Assembly: GCA_000695325.1 (NCBI GenBank)
Contig: AVPN01000335.1
Location: 14,220 to 39,166, forward strand
Length of the DNA: 24,947 bases
Direction of reading: 5' to 3'
From: Pleurobrachia bachei
Taxonomy: Eukaryota; Ctenophora; Tentaculata; Cydippida; Pleurobrachiidae
Of the stretch, positions 24,395 through 24,947 are shown one piece after another; the first letter of the stretch is position 1; the number at the start of each line of letters is the position of its first letter. Below the pieces are notes generated by a model. The model was not told the origin of the DNA, searched no databases, and worked only from the letters and a program-made list of their open reading frames with translations. A program made the translations under genes and the position numbers.

Positions 24395-24618
24395 CCTATC
24401 TCTCTCCCCTTTCTCTCTTTATGTCTCCCTCCTCTCTTTTTCTCCGTCCCTATCCCGATTCCTCTCTCCCCTCTATCTCCATTCCTACATCTATCTCTTC
24501 TCTCCCCTAAATCTCAATCCCTCCCTATCTCTTCTCTCCCCCTCCATCTCTCCCCCTTTCTATCTTTATGTCTCCCTCTCTTTCTCTCCATCCCTCTATC
24601 TCTTCTCTCCCCTATATC
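24395..24618. repeat. CT-rich simple sequence
   Basis: Irregular CTCTCCCT/ATCT repeats that also serve as a very long pyrimidine tract before the acceptor at 24623. The frame running through it is an artefact. Confidence 0.85.
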
Positions 24619-24626
24619 TGCAGCTA

Positions 24627-24947
24627 ATGGCCGTCAACATTAACGTGAACCTGAGGAATGCCGGAAATGCTCCCGTTCTCAAGAAACAGCGTTACAATGT
24701 AAGTTGGTCAGGATCTTAGGATGTTTATTATATCCTTTGTGTTTTGCAAATTTATGAATTTGAATTTGTCTTCTTTTTGCTGAATAGTGAATATGATGAG
24801 TAGGCAGATTTTATTGAAGTAGAACACGCTCTATTTATATCTTACCGTATGATTTTGTCCCATCTATCTCTCGTTAATTCTGTCTTGCACCTCCTTCTAA
24901 TCCACTCACCACTAACGCCCAATCTATCCTACAGTCTACACTCGATC
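24627..24947 (+). CDS. Start of an unrecognised plus-strand gene (two exons, cut by the window edge)
   Basis: A TCTGCAG acceptor at 24617-24623 precedes CTAATG. From the ATG at 24627 a 24-codon segment (MAVNINVNLRNAGN ... LKKQRYN) runs to AAT|GTAAGT at 24698/24699, a strong donor. A matching acceptor CTACAG ends at 24934 and the frame continues STLD to the window end. The splice sites are convincing. The protein is too short to identify, and the ATG may be internal if an upstream coding exon exists. Confidence 0.5.

Noticed and set aside
24198-24719. 173-residue plus-strand frame
   Set aside because: Mostly CT-rich simple sequence. Only the last exon-like part from 24627 has splice-site support.

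Overview
The window is a piece of a compact, intron-bearing animal genome. The coding exons resemble animal proteins, and splice sites are canonical GT/AG with many introns shorter than 200 bp. A demosponge or another early-branching invertebrate is my guess, not a demonstrated assignment. A 268-base run of N and several near-identical partial duplications suggest a draft assembly of a heterozygous individual.

Layout. Bases 256-4979 hold a minus-strand, nine-exon gene for an unrecognised 466-residue protein (here 'gene X'), followed by a tandem 1,819-bp second copy that is truncated. Bases 5213-5981 hold a second set of the last three exons of the 26S proteasome ATPase PSMC3/Rpt5. Bases 6405-7199 hold small inverted-repeat transposons. 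Bases 7232-7891 hold a third, 5'-only fragment of gene X. Bases 8328-14469 hold PSMC3 on the minus strand: ten exons with consistent phases, 435 residues, and a duplicated exon 6 beside the N gap. Its large intron 7 contains part of a plus-strand UPF0598 (C8orf82-like) gene and another copy of the transposon. Divergently from PSMC3, 15143-16906 encodes a polypeptide GalNAc-transferase-like protein with an in-frame TAG. A convergent minus-strand gene ('gene Y', unrecognised) follows. The junction of these two genes is duplicated (16755-17904 and 18190-19339). Next come a SINE-like tRNA-derived head, a 36-bp minisatellite of 59 units, an apparently single-exon Rap-family GTPase (22810-23382), a 67-bp fold-back transposon, and the start of another plus-strand gene at the right edge.

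The most unusual observation is in the left copy of gene Y. Bases 17555-17605 are the exact complement, NOT the reverse complement, of the aligned bases 18990-19040: 51 of 51 positions, in place, with no length change. No ordinary inversion, template switch or point mutation gives this. It needs raw-read checking before any biological reading.

The genes have no evident shared pathway: proteasome base, Golgi O-glycosylation, small GTPase signalling and uncharacterised proteins. The shared theme is architecture: four partial duplications, three of which cut a gene at one end, plus many small mobile elements.
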